Below are positions 55,966 to 64,000 of a stretch of DNA of 64,000 nucleotides, in pieces. A program made the position numbers and the translations under genes. The notes below the pieces were generated by a model. The model made no database searches and was not told the DNA's origin. It saw nothing but the letters and a program-made list of their open reading frames with translations. Position 1 is the stretch's first letter, and every line of letters starts with the position of its first letter. This DNA is from Mariniblastus sp. (GTDB taxonomy: Bacteria; Planctomycetota; Planctomycetia; Pirellulales; Pirellulaceae), in the NCBI GenBank assembly GCA_029251085.1, contig JAQXDZ010000030.1, positions 62,001 to 126,000 of the forward strand, given 5' to 3'.

Positions 55966-56239
55966 GTTGAATCCTGAAATCTTAATTTTGACCGCTAAAA
56001 AACGCCTGTAGTATTCCCGCTAATCGGCAATCCTAGTAACCAAGAGTAAGCCCTAAGACCGAAAATTGCAATCTTGTGTGGAAACCGATTCCCTCTTATC
56101 AAGATTCGTCCAATTTTTTCGGTTTTAACTAGTGGCTTCGAAAACTTCCTTAGGGCAACTTGGCCTCATAAATTACTACGCCAATGAAACTTTGCCGGTT
56201 CGATTAACGAAATCAAAGTAATGTTTCCGATGCGGATAC
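55966..56239. other. Intergenic region between the Bax-inhibitor-like gene and dcd promoter
   Basis: A+T-rich region between divergent genes with no frame worth calling. It must hold the promoter of the minus-strand gene, which I cannot place. Confidence 0.35.
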
Positions 56240-56268
56240 TTGACATTAATTGTATAGGCAAACACAAT
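56240..56268 (+). promoter_or_regulatory. Sigma-70 type promoter of dcd
   Basis: TTGACA (consensus -35) at 56240-56245 and CACAAT (four of six to the -10 consensus) at 56263-56268, spaced by 17 bases, about 100 bases before the dcd ATG. Confidence 0.55.
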
Positions 56269-56366
56269 CCAAAACGTTCGGCCATGACGGCTAACCTCTC
56301 CGAAACGCACTCCACAGCAAATGCTTCGGAAAGCAATGGATATCTCCTGCCACGAAAGCGAAAACC

Positions 56367-56936
56367 ATGATTCTTTCCGGCGAAGAAATTAGACGAAACC
56401 TTGGCACGAACATCGAGCTTGATCCATACAATCCCGACAACATTAACCCAAATAGCTACAACCTTACGCTCCACCACGACGTGGTGACCTACGAAGAAGT
56501 CGTATTGGACATGCGAAAAAGTAATCGCGTCCGGAGAATGGTGATCCCGGAATCGGGTTTAGTGCTCGAACCTAACCGGCTCTACCTTGGGCGAACGGTC
56601 GAGCGAACGGAAACTCACAACCTCGTTCCCATGATAGAAGGGCGTTCATCAATCGGACGCTTAGGTCTGTTTGTCCACGTTACCGCCGGTTTTGGCGACG
56701 TCGGCTTCAAGGGATTCTGGACCCTCGAAATGTTCGCGGTCCAACCGGTCAAGATCTATCCCGGCGTTGCGATTTGTCAAATCTTCTATCATCAAATTGA
56801 CGGGGCAATCAAAGAGTATCAAAGCAACAAATACCAGAACAATACGGACATCCAGCCCAGCTTGCTTTACAAAGAACTCAACCCGTCGGCTGAAGAGGAA
56901 GACCCCCAACTAACCCTTGGCTTTCCCAAAACTTAG
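56367..56936 (+). CDS. dcd: dCTP deaminase
   Basis: 189-residue trimeric enzyme converting dCTP to dUTP, supplying thymidylate synthesis. It begins MILSGEEIRRNL, with NPNSYNLTLHHDV, the catalytic stretch MIEGRSSIGRLGLFVHVTAG (Glu in EGRSS), GDVGFKGFWTLEMF and the C-terminal YKEL region, all family features. Whether it also hydrolyses dUTP cannot be judged. It has its own promoter and a terminator-like hairpin downstream. Confidence 0.96.
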   Translation: MILSGEEIRRNLGTNIELDPYNPDNINPNSYNLTLHHDVVTYEEVVLDMRKSNRVRRMVIPESGLVLEPNRLYLGRTVERTETHNLVPMIEGRSSIGRLGLFVHVTAGFGDVGFKGFWTLEMFAVQPVKIYPGVAICQIFYHQIDGAIKEYQSNKYQNNTDIQPSLLYKELNPSAEEEDPQLTLGFPKT

Positions 56937-56969
56937 GCCTTTCGGACAGACTGATCCTGAAACAGGCCG

Positions 56970-56994
56970 AGGCAGGCATTCTGGCCTGCCTTTT
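56970..56994 (+). terminator. Terminator-like hairpin after dcd
   Basis: A 7-bp stem AGGCAGG/CCTGCCT around an 8-base loop, followed by four T. Moderately convincing; it lies 34 bases after the dcd stop codon. Confidence 0.5.
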
Positions 56995-57182
56995 CATGAA
57001 ACCGGTTTCCGAGCAGACTACTCGCGTTGCACAGACTGGGAAGTGAAAGTGGCAACCGTTCAAAAGTGTGATGGCATGCTGTCATTTCTGGAACTACCAG
57101 CACGGTTTGAGGGGTCATAATTGTTAAACAATGCGGTCAATGCGGATCATGCATTTTTGAAATAAAATCTCCCGCAATTTTT

Positions 57183-57211
57183 TTGACATTCGGTTAAGTT
57201 GATGATTGAAT
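57183..57211 (+). promoter_or_regulatory. Sigma-70 type promoter before the 182-residue protein
   Basis: TTGACA at 57183-57188 and TTGAAT at 57206-57211 with 17 bases between. The -10 matches four of six. About 145 bases lie between it and the gene start. Confidence 0.4.
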
Positions 57212-57355
57212 CGATAGCCTCGATTGCTAGATTATCCCCATCTACCTGAAGGTGAGACCGTGTTACAAACGCTCGCACTTGGTGGACGATACCGCGACGA
57301 CCATCGATGCGGATTGCTGACCACAACGCAACCGGCCTAGTTTTAAAAAGCAACT

Positions 57356-57904
57356 ATGACAATGTCCGAAATTGATCTCTTGATGCAGAACGCGCGTTTG
57401 CGTGACGAGATGGAACCATTTCTCGATGAATCAGTTTACCTGGTTGATCTCGACAAAATGTCTGTCAGCAACGAGAACGAATTCCTGACATCGCTCCTTG
57501 CGTGGGAGAAGGCTCCAGTTCTTCCAATCGCACAATGGTTTGAGCCAGCACTTGCAATGGCAGACCATCACTCGTTTTCCGACATTGAGATCAATCAGCA
57601 ATTGCACCAAGTCATTGGGCGTCTGTTTGAAAAGAACATCGTTTTGGTTCACACTGACCACCTATCGGATCGACAACTTTATTGCCTTATCGCCCGTGAT
57701 ATTTTACCGGCCCAAGAAAAGAAAGTTGTCCTCTCAGGAAAAGTCCTGAAATGGCAGTGCCTCGACATCGTTGAGGATGAAGAGTCGTGGCTTCGTTTCT
57801 ACGCTTCCAAAGAAGAACGTTTCGTATGGGTTGAGGACACCGGGCGAAAACTTCCGCCTCGGGAGCGAATCCCGTTTCCGCGAAAACTCCCGCAGCACGC
57901 ATAG
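57356..57904 (+). CDS. Uncharacterised 182-residue protein
   Basis: Soluble protein with no signal peptide or membrane segment. It is rich in acidic residues and aromatic residues (Trp at several positions such as LAWEKAPVLPIAQWFEPAL). There is a strand/helix pattern LFEKNIVLVHTDHLSDRQLYCLIARDI and a Trp-rich C-terminus. No family I recognise; a promoter-like pair lies 145 bases upstream. Start is the ATG at 57356 or the next ATG at 57362. Convergent with the HAD hydrolase gene. Confidence 0.65.
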   Translation: MTMSEIDLLMQNARLRDEMEPFLDESVYLVDLDKMSVSNENEFLTSLLAWEKAPVLPIAQWFEPALAMADHHSFSDIEINQQLHQVIGRLFEKNIVLVHTDHLSDRQLYCLIARDILPAQEKKVVLSGKVLKWQCLDIVEDEESWLRFYASKEERFVWVEDTGRKLPPRERIPFPRKLPQHA

Positions 57905-57974
57905 CCTGCAAGGCGGTGCGAGTCCGACAATGTCTCCCAGATCATTCCATCTCGACAGTCGCTTGAATCAAACA

Positions 57975-58009
57975 AGCCCAAGCGTTTTATCCTAGCCCAA
58001 GCGTTTTAT
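57975..58009. repeat. Tandem 16-base duplication at the end of the HAD gene
   Basis: AGCCCAAGCGTTTTAT occurs at 57975-57990 and 57994-58009, 19 bases apart from start to start. The minus-strand HAD gene reads through the second copy (last residues K-T-L-G-L-G) and its stop codon lies in the first. A recent duplication, possibly with effect on the C-terminus. Confidence 0.85.
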
Positions 58010-58670
58010 AAAACTCGGAACGATCATCCAGAGACGCCAACACCGAGTCTGGAACGGCAGCTTCCAACTCCGATCTTGAAGCACCGCCGGTTTCCACAGC
58101 GACGACCTTAGCGTCGATCGCGCGGGCACAGACAATGTCGTTTACGGTATCGCCAACAACCCACAATCTCGACGCGTCAAATTGCTCACCAAGAAAACTA
58201 CGAGCCGATTCCAATGCTAATTTTGCAACATCGTTCCGATCCGAATGAAGATCGCCGAACCCGCCAAAATGAAAAAAGTGATCCAGGTTAAAATGACGAA
58301 GCTTAACCTCGGCTGCCCGCTCTGAATTCCCAGTCAATACTCCCAATGCCACATCTTCCCGCGCAGCCAATTGCTCAAGTAGAGCAGGGACGCCGGGCAA
58401 CAGATGGCTCGGACTCTCACCTAAAGTCTGCGTTAATTTCGTCCAATACTTTTGGTTGAACTCATCGCGGTGGTCATCAAAGACAAGCGAAGACTGGTCG
58501 AATAGGTCATTCAGTATCCCTTGATCCGTCCGGCCGTGAACGGTCACCTTCCCCAATTGCTTAACCCCAAAGAGTTGCTCCATCGCGTGACCAATCGCCG
58601 CCAGCCCAGCACCGCCACATCTCAACAGTGTTCCGTCTATATCGAAAAGAATCGTGTGCATCGAACTCAC
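57987..58670 (-). CDS. HAD-superfamily hydrolase (phosphoglycolate phosphatase-like)
   Basis: 227-residue HAD phosphatase. Motif I is ILFDIDGTLLRCGGAG (DxDGTL), motif II lies in LGVLTGNSERAAE, motif III is in VAKLALES, and motif IV in WVVGDTVNDIVCARAI. The arrangement and helical cap between motifs I and II match Gph/PGP-like enzymes. Substrate likely a small phosphate such as 2-phosphoglycolate, inferred. The start may be the second ATG three codons later. The 3' end carries a tandem duplication. Confidence 0.9.
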   Translation of the reverse strand: MSSMHTILFDIDGTLLRCGGAGLAAIGHAMEQLFGVKQLGKVTVHGRTDQGILNDLFDQSSLVFDDHRDEFNQKYWTKLTQTLGESPSHLLPGVPALLEQLAAREDVALGVLTGNSERAAEVKLRHFNLDHFFHFGGFGDLHSDRNDVAKLALESARSFLGEQFDASRLWVVGDTVNDIVCARAIDAKVVAVETGGASRSELEAAVPDSVLASLDDRSEFYKTLGLG

Positions 58671-59483
58671 ATTCCCAAACTTGATTACGAAAATTTGAAC
58701 TTAACCCCATGGCTTCTGCGGTGTAGCCCGCAGTTTTCCACATTCGATCACCAACCATCTTTTTTTAAAAGATCCCAACCTGACTCCCAACATACCCCGC
58801 CGCAAAAATACTTGGCAGATTCAGACAATTCTCTTTGCCAAATCTAATGACGGTTGTTCTTGATTCTGTCGCAAAAAACTACGGCTGGGACTCCCAGTAA
58901 ACGATCACTTGCCAATCACGCGAAACAAAAACGAGAGAGTTTCCGATTCGTTTTTTCGCAAACTGCTTCTTTCGAGTGGGAAAAGAAGATCTAAGGGCAA
59001 CAATCTTGAGCGGGGCCCCAACACTACCATTTAGATTTTGCGGTGGAATTTCTCACTCTAAGCGCTCCTCTCTTTTTAAATCCCTCAAGGAAACCAGTGA
59101 AAATGGTCAGAAAGCTGTTTTCCCAGCGTGCAATTCTTCCCTAAAAATTTTGGGGTTGGAGAATCTTATGAAAATTGGTCGCATGGTGGAAACAATAGCG
59201 GGCGAAACCGATCGGTTTTATTTTATTTCTGGATCAGTTTCGCTTAAACTGGGGGAGACAATGACATCGCCGAACGACGGCATGTTTTGATTAAAAATTA
59301 AACTCGCCTGCCTGGATTTTAAATTGGCCAGCAGTACTTGTTTTTGGCCGGCGACAATTTCGCTTGGTAAAGAGCAAGAATAAGTGCCAATCCTGCCACG
59401 CGATGATAGATATAAAACGGAGAGCTATTTCGGATCACTTGAAAAGTAAACGATAATAAATTTAACGCGGCGGAAATTCGCCT
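58671..59483. other. Long gene-free stretch between HAD and DUF2071 genes
   Basis: 813 bases between divergent genes. The longest frame (58976-59290, plus) has no family features and biased composition, so I do not call it. The stretch is A+T-rich with poly-T and poly-A runs. I see no tRNA, CRISPR or strong hairpin. Possibly non-coding RNA or decayed sequence. Confidence 0.4.
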
Positions 59484-60242
59484 ATGTCTACCACTTCCCA
59501 CCCTGTCGCTCCTACTCCAGCAGTAGAGCCAAAGTTACTGACAACAGCAGCCTACAACGAACTGGTTGCGGTTAACTTTCAAATTAATCCAACGCTTTTG
59601 GATCCCTACCTTCCCAAAGGCCTGGAATTAGATTTCTACAGCGGCGAAACCTATGTAAGTTTGACTTGCATGGTAATGAGGAAAATTGGAATTCTGGGGC
59701 TACCCATTTCCCGAGGGTTTGTAGAACTGAGCCTTCGGTTTTACGTCAGACACCCCGATGATCCGCTCAACCGCAAGGGGATCTGCTTCATTAAGAACTA
59801 TGTCTCTAGCCCAACGGCGACTTGGTTTCTCAACTCCCGCTTCGACCGCGATTACATCAAGATGAAAATGAAGCACAAGAACAAAGGCTTCGGAAGCCGC
59901 GCCACCATCCCCGAAGTTAATTACCAATGGAAAGTTGACGACCATTGGAATAATTTGAGAATCAAAGCGCGAAGTCAAATCAAAAATACAGGACCTGATA
60001 CGAAAGTTGGCTTCATCCTTGATCACGCTTCGCAGTATCTAGCATCTGGAAAGAAGACGTTAGAGTACAAGGTTACTCGACCGCCGTGGCAAATCTGGAA
60101 TGCCGCTCAAGCCAATTTCACTTGCGACGTCGAACGCCTGTTCGGAAAGGCTTTTGTTAAACCACTGGCCAAACGCCCTGCATCCGTTTTCGTTACCGAG
60201 GGTAGTGATATTAACATTTTCCGACCGGTCGAAATTACCTAA
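59484..60242 (+). CDS. DUF2071 (YqjF-like) protein
   Basis: 252 residues of the same family as the gene at 44339: LLTTAAYNELVAVNFQI, DPYLPKGLELDFYSGETYV and FVELSLRFYVRHPDDPLN correspond to the conserved segments. Function unknown. No signal peptide. Divergence from the first copy is large, so these are old paralogues. It precedes a TraB-like protein gene by 197 bases. Confidence 0.83.
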   Translation: MSTTSHPVAPTPAVEPKLLTTAAYNELVAVNFQINPTLLDPYLPKGLELDFYSGETYVSLTCMVMRKIGILGLPISRGFVELSLRFYVRHPDDPLNRKGICFIKNYVSSPTATWFLNSRFDRDYIKMKMKHKNKGFGSRATIPEVNYQWKVDDHWNNLRIKARSQIKNTGPDTKVGFILDHASQYLASGKKTLEYKVTRPPWQIWNAAQANFTCDVERLFGKAFVKPLAKRPASVFVTEGSDINIFRPVEIT

Positions 60243-60439
60243 CGATTGGCCGTGGACGTTTTGTCAAATAGAGCACGTTGAGCGTTTGCGAATAAACCTT
60301 TTTCAACAGCGAACGGCGAACGCGTTTGAAAAAATCTTGGTTCAGACCTATAATTCATCCAGTCCAACTCCCGCACGTAAAAAACGGGGCGCCGACTCCT
60401 TCTTCTCGCACTCGTTTAACGTAACGCAAAGGTTTTTTG

Positions 60440-61390
60440 ATGTTGAACCCAAGATTTCTATTTGGCATTCTTTCATTGGCGTTGCTGGCAAGCCTCAGTG
60501 GTGAAACACAAGTCGTTGCCCAATCGCCAAAAGCCGAGGAGGCGAAACCCGCAACTCAAAATCCCTCCGAACACTTCATGCGGATTCGCAAGGACTCACG
60601 CGGAAGAGACGTTGCCCTTGAAACCTCGGTCACTCGTTACGAACTAACGGACAAAGAGGGGAATCGGATCACCGTCGACTTGATCGGTGCGGTTCACATC
60701 GGTGAAAAAGAATACTTTGAAAAACTTAACCAACGATTTGAACAATACGAATCGCTCCTGTATGAGTTAGTGGCACCCGAAGGAACCGTCATTCCCAAAG
60801 GCGGGGGACAGGAAGAGGGCATTCCCACCAACCCAATCGCGGCAATGCAGGTCGGGATGAAAACAGCACTTGGTCTCGAATTTCAACTCGAGCACATCGA
60901 CTACACCAAAGACAACTTCGTCCATGCTGACATGTCACCGTCCGAATTTTCGGAAAGCATGGCTGCCAACGACGAAAGCGTTCTAAAATACGGACTCAGA
61001 GCAATCGGTCAAAGCATGGCGATGCAGTCGTCAGGGCAGGGCGGTAGCAATCTTGGTTTGCTAATGGGGATGTTCTCAAACAACAAAGAACTCCGGATGC
61101 GTCGTTCTTTCGCCAAACAGATTAAGGACATGGAGTCGGGAATGGTGATGTTCCAGGGAAAAGATGGATCAACCATCATCGACCACCGGAATGCCAAATG
61201 CATGGAAGTGCTAAAAGGGGAAATTGCGAAGGGCAAACGCAACATTGCCATTTTCTACGGTGCTGGCCATTTGCCAGACATGCAAAACCGACTAACTAGT
61301 GACTTCAAAATGAAGCGTGCTGGGCAAGACTGGTACGAGGCTTGGTCGCTTTCAGACCGTGGCAAAAACAAGCCATCCTCGAAAAAGTAG
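60440..61390 (+). CDS. Exported TraB/GumN-like protein
   Basis: 316 residues with a signal peptide (FLFGILSLALLASLSGE, cleavage near VVAQS). DLIGAVHIGEKEYFEKLNQR and YESLLYELVAPEG, then a late IAIFYGAGHLPDM, are the ordered TraB/GumN signatures (Gly-x-x-His, Tyr-Glu and Gly-x-Gly-His). The family resembles metal-dependent proteases of the Tiki type, but is functionally unproven in bacteria. The ATG at 60440 directly follows an in-frame TTG and is preferred. Its transcript ends at a strong terminator. Confidence 0.75.
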   Translation: MLNPRFLFGILSLALLASLSGETQVVAQSPKAEEAKPATQNPSEHFMRIRKDSRGRDVALETSVTRYELTDKEGNRITVDLIGAVHIGEKEYFEKLNQRFEQYESLLYELVAPEGTVIPKGGGQEEGIPTNPIAAMQVGMKTALGLEFQLEHIDYTKDNFVHADMSPSEFSESMAANDESVLKYGLRAIGQSMAMQSSGQGGSNLGLLMGMFSNNKELRMRRSFAKQIKDMESGMVMFQGKDGSTIIDHRNAKCMEVLKGEIAKGKRNIAIFYGAGHLPDMQNRLTSDFKMKRAGQDWYEAWSLSDRGKNKPSSKK

Positions 61391-61418
61391 GAAAACTGGA
61401 CTTTTAAAGCGTCTTCCA

Positions 61419-61458
61419 AAGCAGCTGAGGCATTTATTGCCTCAAGCTGCTTTTTTTT
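61419..61458 (+). terminator. Strong intrinsic terminator after the TraB-like gene
   Basis: AAGCAGCT-GAGGCA pairs with TGCCTC-AAGCTGCTT (14 pairs with one bulged base) around a 5-base loop, followed by eight T. Confidence 0.85.
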
Positions 61459-61827
61459 GTCTCCTTTTGAGACGGGATTAACAACACGGGATCAACGGAA
61501 GTCAAAAACTGAAAAGTTAGGGGCTAAATGCGGATATCGCGAGGAAGTCTCGTAAAAACCGCTCTTTTCTGGCAGCGAACCAATTCCCGACGAGCCGTGT
61601 GCCACTTTGTCACTTCGCCCCTCCACGAATCGCCCTCTTTTGGCAACGGTGGATTGTCAAAATGGCGGTCGGCTTCATTGGCTTCGCTTGGGTAAGGACG
61701 CGTGAAAAACCACTCGTTACCTGCAACGTAAAAAAGACCGCGTTTTCGACGCCGTTCAAGCCATTTCGAGTGGGTTCTGGGAGGTTTTCCTTATTTGTTC
61801 GGCTGTTTCCGCGCTGGCGGACCGCTT
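61459..61827. other. Upstream region of groEL, first part
   Basis: About 370 bases with no gene I trust. The 79-residue frame at 61599-61838 is basic and aromatic-rich without family features and overlaps the promoter. No CIRCE inverted repeat (TTAGCACTC/GAGTGCTAA) is found here or up to the groEL start. Confidence 0.4.
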
Positions 61828-61842
61828 TGGCACAGTGATTGC
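61828..61842 (+). promoter_or_regulatory. Sigma-54 type -24/-12 promoter match before groEL
   Basis: TGGCAC-AGTGA-TTGC matches the sigma-54 consensus TGGCAC-N5-TTGC with all fixed bases and the GG and GC pairs correctly ten bases apart. It lies 135 bases upstream of the groEL GTG. A sigma-54 site is unusual for groEL; it may be real or a chance match. Confidence 0.45.
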
Positions 61843-61976
61843 GTTATGGGTGGAAATCTCGATGTGCGCCTGCCATTTGTGCTGGCTTATTGCTTCGAGA
61901 ACTACCAAACAATCAATTTCGAAGCCTTTTCGCTTCGCAAAATCAACATTACTTAATTTTATTTTGGAGGAATCCG

Positions 61977-63695
61977 GTGGCAAAACAAATGGTTTTTGAT
62001 GACGCCGCCCGTAAGCCGCTTTTGGAAGGTGTTTCCAAATTGGCTCGCGCGGTTCGCAGCACTTTAGGCCCAAGAGGCCGAAACGCCATTCTGGATAAGG
62101 GTTGGGGAAGTCCCAAGATCACCAAAGACGGTGTTACTGTCGCCGAGGACATTGAACTCGACGATCCGTTTGAGAACCTCGGTGTTCAGCTAGTCAAGGA
62201 AGCCGCCAGCAAGACGAACGACGTCGCTGGAGATGGTACGACGACTGCGACCATTTTGGCCGAAGCGATTTTCCGCGAAGGTCTCAAAATGATTGCCTCG
62301 GGTTATGATCCAATGGCTCTCTCGCGTGGTATCTCGAAAGCAACCGATGCCGTTTGTAAAGAAATCCAAAAGCTTTCTCAGCCAATCGATGAGAAGAGCA
62401 AAAAGGAAATCAAACAAGTGGCAACCATTGCCGGCAACAATGACCCAACAATCGGCGATGTTCTCGCCGAGGCGTTTTTGAAAGTTGGTAAAGACGGTGT
62501 GATCACTGTCGAAGAAGGTCGCGGAGCGGAGACCTATGTCGACGTTGTCGAAGGTATGCAATTCGATCGCGGTTATCTTTCACCTCACTTCGTCACCAAC
62601 CAGGACGATGTCACTGTTGAATTAGAAAACCCATACGTCTTGATCTTCGAAGAGAAAATCTCTTCGAACAAATCACTGATTCCTCTTCTCGAAGAAGTTA
62701 GCAAAGCCAAAAAGCCCCTGCTAATTATTGCGGAAGACGTCGAAGGCGAAGCATTGGCCACTTTGGTCGTCAACAAGATGCGTGGCATCCTTCAAGTATG
62801 TGCCGTAAAGGCTCCGGGCTACGGCGATCGCCGCAAGGCAATCATGGGTGATCTCGGCGTTCTCACCGGTGGACAAGTGATCTTCAAGGATCTCGGAATT
62901 GACCTAGAAGGTATCCAGCTCAAAGATCTCGGCCGTGTCAAGAAAGTCAAAATCACTTCCGAAGAAACTGTCTTCGTTGGAGGCGGTGGCAAGAAAGCGG
63001 CGATTAGCGATCGAGTCGATCAGATTCGCCGCGAAATCGAAAACACCGATAGCGATTACGATCGAGAAAAACTCCAGGAGAGACTGGCAAAACTTGCTGG
63101 TGGTGTCGCTCAAATCAACGTCGGTGCTGTTACCGAAACTGAAATGAAAGAGCGAAAAGACCTGCTCGAGGATGCAAAGTCAGCCACGGCTGCTGCCCTC
63201 GCTGACGGCATCGTCCCCGGCGGTGGAATTGCTCTTCTTCGTGCAGAGAAAGGCCTGAAGAAACTTAAGGACCTTAGCACTGACGAAGCGGCGGGTGTCA
63301 AAATCATCCAAAATGTTCTTGAATATCCCCTACGTTGCATCTCAGACAATGCTGGATTCGATGGCGGTGTTGTCGTCAATCGAGTTCGCGGCATGAAAGG
63401 CAAAACCGAGGGCTTCAACGCAGACAAGGGTGACTACTGTGATTTGGTAGCCGCCGGTGTGATCGACCCAGCCAAGGTCGTTACGACTGCTTTGAAAAAT
63501 GCAGCAAGCGTTGCTTCTCTGTTGCTAACTACCGAATCTTTGATTGCTGAAATTCCAGTCGAAGAAGAAGAAGGTGGCGACCATCACCACGATCACGGCA
63601 TGGGCGGTGATATGGGCATGGGCGGCATGGGTGGCATGCCAGGCATGGGCGGAATGGGTGGCATGGGCGGCATGGGAATGCCGGGCATGATGTAG
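61977..63695 (+). CDS. groEL: Chaperonin GroEL (60 kDa)
   Basis: 572-residue type I chaperonin that folds client proteins in the cytosol with GroES. It has [43 protein letters not shown], the [20 protein letters not shown] apical segment and [12 protein letters not shown]. Start: GTG at 61977 with GGAGG six bases upstream, giving [14 protein letters not shown]. The C-terminus is unusual: a His/Asp segment (DHHHDHG) followed by GGM repeats as in E. coli but longer. groES follows downstream, reversing the usual order. Confidence 0.97.
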   Translation: MAKQMVFDDAARKPLLEGVSKLARAVRSTLGPRGRNAILDKGWGSPKITKDGVTVAEDIELDDPFENLGVQLVKEAASKTNDVAGDGTTTATILAEAIFREGLKMIASGYDPMALSRGISKATDAVCKEIQKLSQPIDEKSKKEIKQVATIAGNNDPTIGDVLAEAFLKVGKDGVITVEEGRGAETYVDVVEGMQFDRGYLSPHFVTNQDDVTVELENPYVLIFEEKISSNKSLIPLLEEVSKAKKPLLIIAEDVEGEALATLVVNKMRGILQVCAVKAPGYGDRRKAIMGDLGVLTGGQVIFKDLGIDLEGIQLKDLGRVKKVKITSEETVFVGGGGKKAAISDRVDQIRREIENTDSDYDREKLQERLAKLAGGVAQINVGAVTETEMKERKDLLEDAKSATAAALADGIVPGGGIALLRAEKGLKKLKDLSTDEAAGVKIIQNVLEYPLRCISDNAGFDGGVVVNRVRGMKGKTEGFNADKGDYCDLVAAGVIDPAKVVTTALKNAASVASLLLTTESLIAEIPVEEEEGGDHHHDHGMGGDMGMGGMGGMPGMGGMGGMGGMGMPGMM

Positions 63696-63713
63696 TCCAT
63701 TGCTGATCCAATT

Positions 63714-63756
63714 GCGGCAACTCAAACGCGAGTAGGCGTTTGAGCTGCGGTTTTTA
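63714..63756 (+). terminator. Terminator between groEL and groES
   Basis: CTCAAACGC pairs with GCGTTTGAG (nine bases) plus an outer GC pair after one mismatch, then five T. It may limit read-through so that groES is made partly from its own signals. Confidence 0.65.
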
Positions 63757-63832
63757 TTCCCTCAATCATCCAGTTTTAAAAATTACCAAACAATCAGTTT
63801 CATACTGAAACCAAAATATAAAGGACACTACC

Positions 63833-64000
63833 ATGGCAAAAATCTCTATTCGACCTCTTGATGACCGTGTCGTCGTTGAACCAATGGCAGCTGAGGAAAC
63901 CACTGCCGGAGGAATCGTGCTCCCCGACGCCGCTCAAGAAAAACCGCAACGTGGCACAGTCGTCGCTGTTGGTCCTGGCAAGCTGCTGGAAACAGGCGAG
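63833..64000 (+). CDS. groES: Co-chaperonin GroES, N-terminal part
   Basis: The first 56 residues of the 10 kDa co-chaperonin are in the window. They carry [15 protein letters not shown], then the mobile loop [19 protein letters not shown] and [10 protein letters not shown], typical of GroES. AAGGA at 63821-63825 is seven bases before the ATG. It lies 137 bases after groEL, behind a terminator-like hairpin. The gene runs past the window end. Confidence 0.96.
   Translation, partial: MAKISIRPLDDRVVVEPMAAEETTAGGIVLPDAAQEKPQRGTVVAVGPGKLLETGE

Noticed and set aside
58976-59290. 104-residue plus-strand frame
   Set aside because: No domain, start context or codon pattern to support it; lies in an A+T-rich gap.
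61599-61838. 79-residue plus-strand frame before groEL
   Set aside because: Composition unlike its neighbours, no family features, and it overlaps the promoter match.
1-64000. CRISPR arrays, insertion sequences, prophage, tRNA and rRNA genes
   Set aside because: No regular repeats, transposase or integrase motifs, and no tRNA-like T-loop with matching acceptor stems seen; reading by eye could miss a tRNA.

Overview
The window looks like chromosomal DNA of a planctomycete (Planctomycetota, probably Pirellulales-like). Pointers are two formylglycine sulfatases, a redoxin/c-heme/copper-monooxygenase chimera, a PmoA-like (DUF6807) protein, a cytochrome c peroxidase, weak Shine-Dalgarno sites with frequent GTG/TTG starts, and a GroEL with a His- and Gly-Gly-Met-rich tail. 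LpxC, LpxA, an OmpH/Skp chaperone and an LptF/G permease show an LPS-type outer membrane. I see no insertion sequence, prophage, CRISPR array, rRNA or tRNA; this is mostly housekeeping and metabolic sequence.

Layout: 1-4.6 kb, kynurenine-pathway operon (arylformamidase-like cyclase, kynureninase, kynurenine 3-monooxygenase). 4.7-7.9 kb, PmoA-like protein, a short amidohydrolase and a thioesterase. 8-13.6 kb, cysS and a flippase/GT2/GT-C-like membrane glycosylation set. 13.7-18.5 kb, envelope cluster (ompH, lpxC, lpxA, Gfo/Idh oxidoreductase). 18.6-28.7 kb, ABC-2 permease, acylphosphatase, inositol-phosphatase family enzyme, a thioredoxin-like lipoprotein, LptF/G, ComF, DUF502, hemC and phenylalanine hydroxylase. 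28.8-35 kb, ppc, then ilvC behind an attenuator-like leader, and ilvA. 35-46.4 kb, sulfatase, DUF4139-type protein, a histidine kinase/response regulator pair with two matching direct-repeat sites, the redoxin chimera, a DUF2071 protein and cytochrome c peroxidase. 46.7-50 kb, AAA+ ATPase, unknown 639-residue protein and TerB-like protein. 50-58.7 kb, sulfatase-metallopeptidase fusion, M42 peptidase, GNAT, a SelW-like gene, LON-domain protein, Bax-inhibitor-like protein, dcd, an unknown gene and a HAD phosphatase. 59.4-64 kb, DUF2071, TraB-like protein, groEL and the start of groES.

The most striking result is two genes whose reading frames are interrupted by a single in-frame TGA exactly where a redox-active cysteine is expected: a thioredoxin-like lipoprotein (U-G-W-C in place of C-G-W-C, 21954-22601 minus) and a SelW/Rdx-family protein (C-A-S-U, 54203-54421 minus). 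In both, a short hairpin follows the TGA at a distance suited to a bacterial SECIS element. Ordinary ORF calling splits the first and misses the second. The best reading is that both are selenoproteins and that the organism decodes UGA as selenocysteine, though no sel genes lie in the window.

Other notable signals are a promoter, 12-codon Ile/Val/Leu leader peptide and terminator in front of ilvC (transcription attenuation); a shared GTTAC-N6-GTTAC direct repeat upstream of the response regulator and of the DUF4139 gene; a sigma-54 type -24/-12 match upstream of groEL; and the sulfatase-metallopeptidase fusion.
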